Source of the DNA: Chimonanthus salicifolius
Lineage: Eukaryota > Streptophyta > Magnoliopsida > Laurales > Calycanthaceae
Assembly: GCA_013350335.1 (NCBI GenBank)
Contig: CM023539.1
Location: 20,132,448-20,196,447 of the forward strand
Direction: 5' to 3'
Length of the DNA: 64,000 nucleotides
Positions 10,678-21,721 of this stretch are shown here, in pieces. The notes under the pieces were generated by a model that was not told the DNA's origin, ran no database searches, and worked only from the letters and a program-made list of their open reading frames with translations. A program made the translations under genes and the position numbers. Each line of letters opens with the position of its first letter. Within the stretch, counting starts at the first letter, position 1.

Positions 10678-11023
10678 ACCTAGATTTGTGGGGCCGTTTC
10701 CAATTCTGAAGAGGGTGGGGGAGGTGGCCTATCAATTGGCAATTCCTCCATAGTTGTCATCTTTGCACGATGTGCTCCATGTCTCCATGTTGAGGAAATA
10801 CAACCCTGATCCTTCACATGTATTGAACGTGCAATATGTGGATGTGCGAAGCGACGTGACCTATGTGGAGAAGCCAGTTAGAGTGATCGGGAAGGAACAA
10901 AGAGTGTTACGGAACCGCGCCATTCAGTTCGTCAAGGTGGTATGGGATCGACATGGCAATGAGGAAGCCACCTGGGAACTTGAATCAGAAATGAGAGCCG
11001 CTCATCCGGAGCTTTTTGTATAA
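10678..11023 (+). pseudogene. Integrase C-terminus and chromodomain (end of element A pol)
   Basis: This is the 3' end of the pol gene split at 3713. It opens with the post-core motif around FVGPFPILKRVGEVAYQLA and has one stop at about 10752. It then reads LHDVLHVSMLRKY and a chromodomain-like end (RVIGKEQRVLRNR; VKVVWDRHG; EEATWELESEMR) closing with ELFV at 11023. Chromodomains in such integrases are known to bind methylated histone H3 and steer insertion to heterochromatin, which fits the nested insertions here. The fragment has no start of its own and is not translated in phase with 3713 because of the insertion. Confidence 0.85.
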
Positions 11024-11068
11024 GTTGTTTGAAACCCTACTTCGCTCGATTTTCGAGAAGAAAATTTC

Positions 11069-11077
11069 AAAAAAGGG
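11069..11077 (+). other. Polypurine tract of element A
   Basis: AAAAAAGGG lies six bases before the 3' LTR start. The preceding CTTCGCTCGATTTTCGAGA is conserved at the same place in other copies (49845-49870; minus strand near 39065-39090). It would prime plus-strand DNA synthesis. Confidence 0.8.
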
Positions 11078-11704
11078 TAACATTGTAATAGCCCGGATTT
11101 TCAATTCAATAATATATTGGCTGCTATTTATTTTTAATGGTTAAAAATTAAGATTTATAGATGGAATGGATGTTAGATCGATCAAAGTTGGGGCAATGGC
11201 CCAAGTATGGTCCAATTGACAATGGATATGATCAATTCTATTTAAGTGGGTCAAAGTGGTCAACGGGGTCAAATACCCAATTGGGACCCAATGGGTCAAG
11301 ATGAATTGAGCATTAGGGTAAATGGGCAAGAAATGGATTTAATCGGGTCATGGACCCAATTAAGATGAAAGGCATGGGGTCCACCTTATCAAGTGAGGTG
11401 GCAAAGGTATGAGGTAATATCCAAGTGGCATAACCAAGTTGGGTCCCAACTCCACTCATCAAGTGAGGTGGCGTGTGGACCAAGGCATAAGTGGGGCCAG
11501 CCACCATGGCTGACTTGGTCAACCATGGGTGAATTAAAGATGAATAAGTGAAGTGAGTTAACTTAAATTACTTAATTAAATCACCTAAGTTAGATGGAAA
11601 TAAATTCAATGCTTGAGTTAGGAGTTGAGTTGCATTTAAATGGAGTGAGTCAAATGGGGGTGAGTCACATGGAAGATAAGATGGGGTGAGTCAAAGAGGT
11701 TTTC

Positions 11705-12110
11705 CATCTCATGCAAACCACTCCACCAAAACCGTTGGATGAGGGTGGTGTGTGCCATGTGGAGGGCATGCACCCCCTTTGGCTAGACAAAGAGCTTATG
11801 TGGAGGCATGCAAGACCATGGTCGGTCAAAGGAGAGGTGGGTGCTTTCATCTCATGCAAACCACTCCACAAAAACCGTTGGATGAGGGTGGTGTCTGCCA
11901 TGTGGAGGGAATGCACCCCCTTTGGCTAGATAAAGTGCTTATGTGGAGGCATGCAAGACCATGGTTGGTCAAGGAAGAGGTTGGTGGTTTCATCTCATGC
12001 AAACCACTCCACCAAAACTGTTGGATGACGGTGGTGTGTGCCATGTGGAGGGCATGCATCCCCTTTGGCTTGACAAAGAGCTTATGTGGAGGGTACGCAC
12101 TCCCTTGTTT
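11705..12110 (+). repeat. 143-bp tandem repeat, three units
   Basis: CATCTCATGCAAACCACT begins at 11705 and recurs at 11848 and 11991, an exact 143-bp step. Each unit has GTTGGATGA-GGGTGGTG and CATGTGGAGG motifs. A reverse relative with irregular 131-168-bp steps lies at 31300-31780. It sits in U3, so it may modulate copy-specific promoter length. Confidence 0.88.
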
Positions 12111-12855
12111 GGTCAATGGACTCATGGGGAAGACTCCACATTGATGAGAGTGGAGTCTTGACCAAACAAATCCTAGACAAGATGGAAAGGAAGCTTTCCA
12201 TCTCATACCACTCTCTCCTCCTCTCCCTTCCACTCAAGGCCGACCCTCACAAAACAAAGAAACACTTAGAGTATTTTCCATCTCAAGCTCCTCTCCCTCC
12301 CACTCTTGGCCGACCCTCTCTCATTGAACAAGGAAAACACACTTGCAGTTTTATCTCACTCTCTCCCTCCCTCCAGCTTGGCCGACCTCTCTCACAAGAC
12401 AAGGATAACACTTAGGGTTTTTACACTCTCTCCTCCTCTCCCTCTCTCAAGCCTTCACCAAGGCCGAACCATCTCCTTGGGGTTTTCATCTTGAATCCTC
12501 TCCCTCTCAAGCAACACACACTTTGGCCGAATATCAAGGAGAAAGAAAGAAGAGACTAAGGAAGGAGAAGATCTGAGGAGCAAGAAGGAGTGAAAGAAAA
12601 CGAAGGAGTAATGGAATCGGTACGTATGGTTTAATATGGTTTATAAATTAAAAGGAAGTTAAAGGAAACCATGGAATTCCATTTTTGGGTTGGAGAGTTG
12701 GCCAAAATATTATGGGCCATGGATTTAAAATCCATCCAAAGAATGGGATGGATTGAACAAAGGAAGGGTGATTAGGGTTACCCATATGATTAATGGATAT
12801 GATTAAGGACACTATGTATATATGGCTTAAACATGAAGAATGGTCAAGGATCATG

Positions 12856-13138
12856 GTTTGGCCCATGCATGGCCGAAACCTAATTATTATGTATATATGG
12901 CTAAGGACCTCATGCATGTCCAAGATAAGGAGTATGATCAAAGATCATGGTTTGGCCCTTGCATGGCCAAACCCTAGATTGTTATGCATGAACCATTGAG
13001 GACTAAAAAGGGGATTGGATGAGGTTCGGCCATGATGTATGGCCGAACCCCATCAAGTGATCTAATCATAGCTGTATAAGTTTTAAGAGGAAATGGTGAA
13101 CCATAATGCTCGGCCATGTTGTATGGCCGAACCCCATG
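12856..13138 (+). repeat. Hairpin array, 4 units
   Basis: Units lie at about 12856-12887, 12949-12973, 13022-13053 and 13103-13138. The second has GGTTTGGCC (12949-12957) and GGCCAAACC (12965-12973): both arms changed relative to the usual GGTTCGGCC/GGCCGAACC and stayed complementary. Confidence 0.88.
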
Positions 13139-13749
13139 AACTGTAACACCTCGGATTTTCAATTTATTATTTTTATGAAAGTTATTCATTTTCAATTGTG
13201 AATTTTAGATTTGATCTTAAATGGATAAAGAATTGGGCCATGACCCAATTAGGACCCAACCAATGGTGGAATTGGTCTTATTAAAATTTAAATGGGTTGA
13301 ATTAATTTAGTGATGAATTATATCTAATTTTTAAATAAAAGATTTTATTGCCGAATTTTGAATGTGAAATCCATAGATTATGCGCATGAGAGATATGTGG
13401 GATTTTTAAATCCACAATGATATGCTAAAATATTTGAAGAGGGACTTTATTAATTAAATTGGATTTGCATATCTTAAGAAAATGTTCAAAAAGTCAAATG
13501 AGATTATGCATGGCCAAATTTTAGATATTAAATCTATATGTTATGCGCATAAGATGGTAACCAAGGAAACTATCTAATCTAAATAAAAATGGAATTAAGG
13601 AAAGGTTTTAAATTAAGGAGGGGAGGTCGGCAACCACTAAATAAGGAAGGGAGGTCGGCAATTGCCATCTAAGGCAAGGATGGGGCGCACAGCCAAAGGA
13701 GGGGATGAGATTATCTTAAGAACTTTCTAATGTTGGATCAAGGGAAGGT

Positions 13750-13757
13750 TATATAAA
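13750..13757 (+). promoter_or_regulatory. TATA box of an LTR promoter
   Basis: TATATAAA followed by GGAG, ~600 bp into the LTR. The same TATAAAGGAG context occurs at 50947 and, reversed, near 49265. Transcription would start ~30 bp downstream, placing the hairpin array in the transcribed R/U5 part. Confidence 0.65.
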
Positions 13758-14000
13758 GGAGTGAAGGACAAGGGGGCTTGGTTTACACACCATAGCCAAA
13801 TTTTACCTCTCCCTCTCTTTCTTTCAAGTCTTGCTCACGGCATACACAAAGGAGAAGAAAAATCAATCAGCAAGAGGTGTTCTCGGCTAGCAAAGGGAAG
13901 GAAAAATATTGGAGAAGAAAGGAGAAGGATTGGAAGAACAACGAAATCAATCGGAAAGAGGTTAGTATCTTAATTGAATAATGTTGTTTATGAAACCAAA

Positions 14001-15503
14001 GAACCATAGGGTTCGGCCATGGTGTTTGGCCGAACCCCATGGAATAAGTTTGGATGATGATTTAATGATTTAAATGGAAAAGAAAGAACCATAGGGTTCA
14101 GCTATAGTGCATGACTGAACCCCATGGAAAGAAGTGTTTAATTCATGGGTTTTGGAAGATTGAAAACCACGGAGAGATTTGATTTATTTCATTGGATTTA
14201 TGTTCTTAGATTTTAGATCATGGAAAGACATGGTAATTTCAGGGTGGGTTGAATGATAAAAACCATGGGAATGTATTGTTTAGATTTATAAATTTGAATG
14301 ATGAAAACCCATGGGAGAGTTTGATAATTTTAAAGGGAGATTTGGATAGGGATGTGGGTCGGCCATGGCATGGCCGAACCATGATTCTATATGGCTAAGA
14401 TGATTGGATCCATAGTAATGAAAAGAAGGGGTGAGGTTCGGCCATGGTGTATGGCGAACCCCACCAAATATTTCAATGGATTGGTGTATGATTTTAATGG
14501 ATCTAAACCATTGATGAAGGTCATGAACCATAGGGTTCAGCCATGGTGCTTGGCCGAACCCCATGGGGTTGTTTTTGGAATGGAGATTAAATTTAGAAAC
14601 TATACAATTATGGAAGGTGTTTGCTTAATATGGAGAGCTTCCAAATATAGAAAGAGTTGCTTAATATGGAAAGATTCCAAATATAGAAAGAGTTGCTAAA
14701 TTGGAAAGCACTCCAATTTTAGAAAGAAGATTTCTAATCTAATAAACCTTCCAATTATGGAAAGGTGTAGGTTATTTATGGAAACAATTTAATTATGGAA
14801 GGGTATACTTAATTTGGAAACCTTCCATTTATGGAAGGAGGTTGATAATTTTAGTAAGTTTAAATATGGAAACCTTCTAATAATAGAAGGTGGAGTCTAA
14901 TTAAGGAAACCTTCCAATTATGGAAAGGTGGAGTTTAATTTGGAAACTATACACCATAGGGTTCGGCCAAGGTGTATGGCCGAACCCCATGGTCCAAATT
15001 AAGGGATTAAATGTCATTTTAATTCATGGCTAAGGGCTGATTGATGAATCGAATTATGAACCTATGTTATGAGTTATGTTTTGTATATTTTTAAATAAAG
15101 AAAAGGGTACAATGTATGTTATGGATTGATGGTGAAAAGAATGGCAAAAATGTAATTACACGCCAAAGTGGAGAACCATGGGTTCAACCATGATGTATGG
15201 CCGAACCCCTTGAGTTGTGTTTGATGGACTTGTTTGGTTATGGAAATTTTTATAGGGTCTAGTTATGGTAGATTTAAATGATTGAGGGAAACAATGGCAA
15301 TTTTGTAAATAATGGAAATATTGGACATAGGGTTCAGGCCATGGTGTATGGCCGAACCCCATGAATTAGTTATTGGACAATGTGTATGGATTAGTTTGGA
15401 ACCTAAGCAAAAAAAGTGTCTATGGTTATGTACAATGGCATTATGGTAATTAATTGAATTAATGGACCATGGGTTCTGCCATGGTGTATGGACGAACCCC
15501 ATG
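14001..15503 (+). repeat. Hairpin array, 9 units
   Basis: Units centre near 14021, 14105, 14368, 14446, 14543, 14970, 15193, 15344 and 15485. Flank types run CATA, CATA, GTGGGTC short form, GTGAGG, CATA, CATA, CATG, CATA, CATG, largely the order seen at 4434-5566 and 9303-9490. Small CCTTCC/GGAAGG hairpins fill 14580-14950. Confidence 0.9.
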
Positions 15504-16112
15504 GGGTTTTATTTATGGACTTGAAACTTTGAAAATCAAGTGAGACTTGGTTATGATTAATTGTTATATTATAAGGTAATGGGACCTCACAAGGCGTTTA
15601 CAATGGTGAGCGGTTACCGGACGAAAGACGCAATCACACGTTAGTAGTCTTTGGTAGGATTCCACCTCTTTGAAACCATGGGTTTATGTACACTTGTTTT
15701 ATCTTATGTTTGATGAAATTTATGTTTCAAAGGATATGCCTTATATGATTTTCAAATGCTATGTTTATATGAGGAAAAAACATGTGTTTTAAGTATGATT
15801 CTTAAATGCTATGTTTATGTTATAAAATAGCATGTGTTTCATTGGCATCTCATGTATGGCATGGGGTGGAGGATTTATAACCGGAGGGGTCACACTCCGT
15901 CGGGGCGTCCGAAAAACCTATGTACGGTATCTTGATGTGATTTCCATCAAGAAGATTTCGGAGGATCCACACTCCGTCGGGGCGTCTAGAAGACCTATGT
16001 GGTGGGTACTTTTATGTACATGTGATGGGTGGGACTCATTGCATATTTGTCATCATTGCTTGGCATGGATTTTACACGGTTTTATATATTATGTTATAAT
16101 ATATGTTTTGTA

Positions 16113-16191
16113 CCTTGCTCTCTCTCACTCTTTAATTCAAAAAAAAAATAGACTCTGATTTTCGGCGAGTGAAAAAGGGAGGGGCGTTACA
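16113..16191 (+). mobile_element. Tail of the element A 3' LTR
   Basis: GCTCTCTCTCACTCTTTAAT, an A-run, GACTCTGATTTTCGGCGAG and GGGGCGTTACA match the end of the 5' LTR at about 700-781 more closely than other copies do. This supports its being the true 3' end of element A. Unrelated sequence begins at 16192. Confidence 0.7.
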
Positions 16192-16927
16192 GCCGATGGG
16201 TCAAAAGTTATGGGACTGAGGGGTCGGTCCATACAAGAGGTTCGTTCTGGTGGAAAACCATGCTTGACAATAGTCTCCACTTTGGAAACCTATTACCCAG
16301 AACGACCTATTGCCCTTTGCCGACGGGACGGTCCTGTATCTCTCAATCGGTCTTTGCTTGCCATTATGTCTGTTTTATTAAGAGTCCCTAATAAGTTCAC
16401 AGTCTAGAACTTATAAGTTTTATACCGACGAGTCGTTGACCACGAGAGGTCGTTCAAGTTCATCACCGATCGATCGGTTCCTACGAGACTCTCGGTCAGA
16501 GGTATTTCCAGAATGATAGTTCAAATATCCAGAACCAATGTTATTCTGGCCGACTAGTCTTTGACCACGATGTGTCATTCCTGACTACGCCGATAGGTCG
16601 GTGAGATAAACTGGTCGTGCTGACAGTGAACATAATTCATATTTCCAAGTTCACTTCCAATTCACTGTTCAGCATCTTCTATAGGCATTTTATGTTTATT
16701 ACTAACATATGCAACTAATCGTAGTAGTCCTCTATCAGGTGTGGGTTCACCTATGGTCATCTATGGCCATATACCTGTTTTTGTGATTGCCATGATGACA
16801 AGCTTTGAGCTTGGTGGAGCATGATCTTCTTCCTCGATCATCTTGATTCTTCAAGCTTCTTGGTAAGTGCTTCTACCTGAGTCATGTAATTGACAAACAA
16901 GGACTCGGTCGAGCTGGGGCACTAACA
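16192..16927 (-). mobile_element. SIRE-like Copia LTR (3' LTR of a minus-strand element), truncated
   Basis: On the minus strand it begins TGTTAGTGCCCCAGC at 16927 right after a PPT. It parallels the plus LTR at 23086 for several hundred bases (shared GATCATGCTCCACC, TGGCAATCA, GTTCACTGTCAG). It carries CCGACC/TCGGT repeats near 16310-16620. It is cut at 16192, where element A ends, before the TATA region of the full copy. Confidence 0.8.
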
Positions 16928-16939
16928 ATCTCCCCCTTT
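16928..16939 (-). other. Polypurine tract of a SIRE-like Copia element
   Basis: On the minus strand AAAGGGGGAGAT abuts the LTR start TGTTAG. With the preceding TTGTCATGTAATTGAC this is the typical arrangement upstream of the 3' LTR in SIRE/Maximus Copia elements. Confidence 0.85.
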
Positions 16940-17340
16940 GTCAATTACATGACAAAACCTAGAAGCTAACCCAATTACATGCCCACCCTTTATTACAACA
17001 CATTTGAATTCAAAACATTACATCAATTACATGTATATTCAAATGGATTAACAAGACTCTGGTCCTCATATTCTTACTCAGCTTGCTTCATTCTTATTTT
17101 CCTATTGAAGCACAAAAAACAAGAAACACTAGACAATCATTAGATGGATTAGTCCAAAACATAAAACATCCATGGACTAAATATGATTTTCTTCCCCATA
17201 CAGAAATGAATTGCTAGGACTCCCCCAATATCCTTGAGTTCCCAGCTCCAAGCTTCTACTACTTTCTCTCCCATTTTGTCATTCAATTGACAAAGAGTTA
17301 GTAGGCATTAGAAGTATCCAGTGATAGTGAAGAACCATAA
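16940..17340 (-). mobile_element. 3' internal region of the minus-strand SIRE-like element
   Basis: Non-coding, AT-rich. A second copy of the region's hallmark is seen on the minus strand at about 17260-17300 (TTTGTCAATTGAATGAC, then AAAATGGGAGAGAAAG), a PPT-like repeat known upstream of the 3' LTR in this lineage. No intact gene. The boundary with the gypsy remains at about 17340 is approximate. Confidence 0.6.
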
Positions 17341-18444
17341 CTCGATTTGGGCATGGGTCAATAGTAAGAATGAGGATCTGGAATAATGTTTATGACTAGA
17401 TTGGTAATTAGAGCCGAAAGACCTAATACGGTTAGTATAATAATGAAATAGGATTGGACGTGATAAACTCACCCTTGAGTGAGTTGGGTAGGGTAATAGT
17501 ATGGTTATGAATGGTACGATGACAAACGCATAGAGGTGTTTCGAACCTATAAGTTAATATGAGAGATAGTGATAAAATTGAGTGGTGTAGACCACAACAG
17601 AGTGTATAATATGATAACCACTTGTGACTGATGTATTTGACTTCCCAAATGCCAGTTGACAATGTAATGGAATTTAATTCCAAGGGTTGAACTGTAGTGC
17701 ATGGGCCTTGTGATGGCCGCACTGTATATCCGTGTATGATGGATGATATGAATGGCATTGGGTAATCAAATTTATGCATTGGGAAGTGTGGTTTGTGTAA
17801 ATAAGACCCTATATGTGGGTGTGTGTCATATGATTATATAAAGGAAACTTTGAAATACCTCAATTAACATGAGACTGTAGAAAACAAAATGGTACAAAAG
17901 GAACGAGTGAAAGTATAGATACGTGAACGTGTGTTTTGTATAATTCTCCGAATAGAGATACAATACCTATGTTGGACAACAACCCTACAAGGAGTAAAAT
18001 TGTGATGAATGGAATCTAAATTAGCGAAAGGATGAATATAGGACACCACTAATATAGAAAATGACCGTGAGACGAAAACTTCGCGTGGGAATTGATTTCC
18101 AATTCGACACTTATCTATCTCACTTGGTGGAAAGGCATGAGGATAATGAAATCTGACAGTTCATAGGGATGATTAAGTATGTAGTACATGTACGTGCGAA
18201 AGATACTACGACACCGAGGAAGAGGGAATACATTGATTCAGATAATAGTTGTGTTTCCACATCTAGACTAGAAAACCCACATGAGTAATAAGAGGAATAG
18301 TTGGGAAACGACATGACGGTGAAAGACTTCACTCCAGAATTAGGATCAGAGATGGAAATACACTATCCGAAGTGATCTGTGTAAAGACCTTAGAAACCAA
18401 GCTTCGTCCAATTTTCGATACGAAATTCTAAAAGGTGTTAGCAT
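17341..18444 (+). pseudogene. Remains of a gypsy internal region ending in a chromodomain relic
   Basis: Mostly unrecognisable. Near 18320-18360 translation gives ELGSEMEIHYPK, resembling the WELESEM...P end of chromovirus integrases. Then CTTCGTCCAATTTTCGATA precedes the LTR, as in element A. Many stops; pol upstream is not detectable. It is the interior of the element whose LTR starts at 18445; its 5' part is missing. Confidence 0.5.
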
Positions 18445-21400
18445 TGTAACACTCCAAAATTCTAAACCATTGGATTAAGATAATCCCCTCTTAAGAGGAT
18501 AGATTGAAAGTAGGATTGGGTGTTAAATCAAGTGAGAAAGGAAAAGAAAGTGAAAAGAAATAAGAAAACACGATGTTTCTAGAGGGACATATCGAGTTGG
18601 TCGATGTGTCGAAGTTAGTGTATATTGACTTTGGGACATGTGTCGGGAAACGGAACGGAAGCTAAGACTTTCAGAGGGATGTATTGAGTTTGGTCGATGT
18701 GTAGTATGGTTGTACATATCGACCATGGATATATATCGGGAATGCCCAGCGGCTTAAGCCGGAGATCCGACAGCTGTGCCTTCCCATCAACCACCTACCA
18801 CACATACCACCGTCCTTGAGGACCAATGAGAACTCAACATGTGTCTTGCGTTTTGACTGAGTAAGAGAAGAAATTCTAGATGTATGTATCGATAGATCTC
18901 GATATATCGAGAAGGGTACATATCAAATTGGTCAATATGTGTGATAGAATACCCGAAGCTCACATTTTTGGATGAATCATATCGTATTTGATCGATACAT
19001 AGCATTGTTCAGAAAATGTACATATCGACTATGTCGATGTGTCGACCGTGCCCAGGTCTGTTAAGTCAAATCGTACAACCACCACGTTCCTGTTGTCTCC
19101 TGCATTAAATGCATGAGGAAAGTTTGCATGCCAAACCCATCTACTCATTTGTCTCCATCTTCAGCTCTAAGGCAACCCAGTTGAGGAGAGGAAAGAAAGA
19201 GAGAAATAGAGAAATAGAAGAAGGGAAGAAGAGAGATGAAGCACTTCCCCTCTTCAAATCCGAACCACCACTCTCCCTCCCGTCGTTTTCACACTCCCTT
19301 TCCCTTTCACTCACCTCACATTTGGAACAAAGGGAGAAAACAAATCTGTGGAACGAAGGGAGAATGAAGGCAAGGAAGAAAAGAGGAGAAACAAAGTGGA
19401 AGAAGAAAGAGCTTAAGGTAGAGCTCAAGGATCTTCTTCACACTCGAAATCTTTGAGATCCACTAAGATATGTAGTAGATGTTACATTTTGGAACTAATA
19501 AATTAACTTAGAACATTTAGAAGATGATTTATGTAACAAATCAAGGTAGAAATGTGGAAAATGGGTACATGTAACTCGAAAAGAAGAGGTTTCAGGAAAC
19601 CCCGGTGTTTACATAGACCAGTGTCGATGCGTACACAAAGATATGAATCGAGCTTGTTCGACATGTATCTCTGGGAGCAAAACGAAGAGAAGGGCTGAAA
19701 CTGTTGATTTTTGAACATGACCCAAGTGTATATATCGACAGAAGTCGATATGTATGCCCGGGGTTAAAGAGTAAAGGGAATGAAGGGAAGGAGACCGTAC
19801 CCAATGTACACGTCGACCTTTGTCTATGTGTACAGAAATCGTCCCACATGAAATATCGACAAAAGTCGATATGTATGACTGGATTTTCAATAATTTTGGG
19901 ATTTTGAGTTAAATAATATAATTTATGTTTTGGGGTTAACTAGATGCTAATGGCATTCACTAATTGATCTATAAACCTTTAATTAAACCTATATGAAAGA
20001 AATTAAAGGGATGAGGTATGAGTATGATTAGAGACCTATATTTGTATGTGGAGTTGAAAAGAATGTAATAATAGTCTTGTAGGACTAAGTAGGTGATGCA
20101 TAAAACATGTCTTGAGACTCACTTAGGCTTTAAGTGATTTTCAAAGGATTAACCCTTAGGCATGGACCCATGAGACTGAAGGAAGCATTTGGTGTTGGGA
20201 AATAAAATGGAAAGATTAGAAACTAAGGGATTAAAAATGATTAGTGGGAAAGAATCTAATGCGATGTGTATTATGTTTCAATGCAAGAACAATGAACGAA
20301 GGGTCAAAGAGTGAATAAGGGATTGAACAAGAGAACTCGTGGATTGTTCTATTTACTAATCGGCTAAGATTAGGTAGGTTTTCCTACATTATTGAAGTAC
20401 CATGGTGACTATGTTTATTCGAGTATGAATTGATGGGTTGTTTTAAATATGAGTTTTGATGACGTTCATTTGATAATATGTGATTTCCAAGTACGATGAA
20501 CATGAATTATTTTGTGTATTATGAAATGGATTTGATATCATTGCATGAACAGGAACTTCATGCATTTACATGGGATGGGAAAGCATGAAACCGAAGTAAA
20601 GGGACGACGTACTTTACTCGAAAATATTTGTATTTACATGGAATGAATAACCATTTATTTGGCCACATCCATGAACACAGAATTCGGCACATAAGATGGG
20701 CTCAAAGCTCCTGGGTGAGAGACCCGAAACCTATGCAGGAGAGGATGGGTGATAGTACTCCCCCGGTAATTACGGTTAAATACTAAGTATTGGGTGGTAG
20801 CTCCCAGCTAGTGCCCCAGGAAAGTTACAGTCATAAATAGCCAGTGACTATAACCAATTGATGAGAACAATAGATTGATCAATGCATGAGGCATGAGAAG
20901 GGCATGCATCAATTCATGTCGCCATGGAATAGTACATCATATTGTTTTCTGAGTACATTGAAAGTATTATGATTATGATTTGAATTATGAAATGATTATG
21001 AATTTGCTTTGAATGATTTATGAATATGAATTATGAACTGATTTTTGAAATGTGGGATGGAGATCATTTTCAAATGAGATATATGACATGAATAATATAT
21101 ATATGTTTTATTCTGGTATTATTATATCACCAGTTGGTACCCACATCGATGGGAATTCCTACTGGGCATGTGACTAAGCCCACAATTCTTTCCCTTTTTT
21201 AGAGTTTGATGCAGAAAATGAGAGAGGTGATGAGATTAGACCGAGCAATAGTCAAGCATGACTGGATTGAGAGCAAAGGAAGGAGCTAGGAGAGATTCAT
21301 TTATTTTGGGTTATTTTGGACTTAGAGATAAGTTAGTTTATTTTTGTCAATAGTATTGAGAAAAATGTATTTGTAGAAGTATGAGAATGAGAGGTAGTTA

Positions 21401-21721
21401 AGGATGGTTAAACTCCTAGATGTTGTATTATACTCTTGTCATTTATAATTTAACTTTGGGAATCCTTATTACTTTGCTTGGGAATATGAATGATTAATAT
21501 TCAGAAATTTCAAATGTTTATAATATATGTTTCCACAGGTTATGAAAGTGTGCTGTAAATGTTAAAATAGACTCTGTCCATGTGCACACACTAGACGAGC
21601 CAGTCGAGGGTCGGATCTTCGGACCTGGACTCGGCTCGCATCGTGGCGTTTGCCTTTTCCTCCACTCAAATGTCTCTGTTATCCACTCTAATGACAGTGG
21701 TCTGGGGGGAGGGGTGCTACA
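18445..21721 (+). mobile_element. LTR of a second, diverged gypsy family
   Basis: Starts TGTAACACTCC and ends GGAGGGGTGCTACA, 3277 bp. It shares the main family's plan but little sequence: a purine-rich leader 19180-19415, donor-like AAG|GTAGAG at 19418, CTACTGGGC...CTAAGCCC at 21160-21180, and a strong acceptor (TTCTTTCCCTTTTTTAG to 21202, then GATGCAG). Its hairpins use TCGATAT cores. The preceding internal relic makes it a 3' LTR; no second LTR or target duplication was found. Confidence 0.8.
18586..19876 (+). repeat. Hairpin array of ATATCGAC/GTCGATAT type
   Basis: Perfect examples: ATATCGAC/GTCGATAT at 19732-19739 and 19744-19751, and at 19853-19860 and 19865-19872 with loop AAAA. A near-perfect one is ACATATCGAC/GTCGATGTGT at 19020-19042. 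TGTACAC/GTGTACA at 19805-19834 brackets a GTCGAC core. Degenerate units occur near 18590, 18680, 18900, 18930, 18980 and 19616. About ten units lie on both sides of the leader. Confidence 0.8.

Larger units (their letters stand above)
11084..13141 (+). mobile_element. 3' LTR of element A, 5' part
   Basis: Starts TGTAATAGCCCGGATTTTC just after the PPT. It has the U3 with GACCCAATGGGTC-like palindromes, a 143-bp tandem repeat, pyrimidine-rich leader sequence at about 12210-12540, donor-like CGG|GTACGT-type sequence at 12619-12625 and four hairpins (12856-13138). At 13142 another LTR begins. The tail of this LTR is probably the piece at 16113-16191. Confidence 0.82.
13142..16112 (+). mobile_element. 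Main-family LTR nested in the 3' LTR of A, 3' end deleted
   Basis: Starts TGTAACACCTCGG; U3, a TATA box at 13750, a leader, donor GAG|GTTAGT at 13961, nine hairpins and the conserved core all follow. At about 16112 the sequence jumps from TTTTGTACC to GCTCTCTCTCACTC, skipping the ~550 bp of acceptor and end region seen in other copies. The flanking TGAAC and GCCGA do not match. I infer that a deletion removed the 3' end of this LTR and joined it to the tail of the outer 3' LTR. Confidence 0.8.

Noticed and set aside
11752..12144. 130-codon open frame with internal repeats, and its antisense partner
   Set aside because: The open frame is a product of the 143-bp tandem repeat. 143 is not a multiple of three, so units are read in different frames and no peptide repeat is kept.
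13142..16191. Simple solo LTR with both ends intact
   Set aside because: The flanks do not match and ~550 bp are missing before the tail, so a recombined join explains it better.
19109..19456. 115-codon plus-strand open frame rich in Lys, Arg, Glu and Ser
   Set aside because: It lies on the purine-rich leader of an LTR, where low complexity gives long open frames. The opposite strand is equally open.
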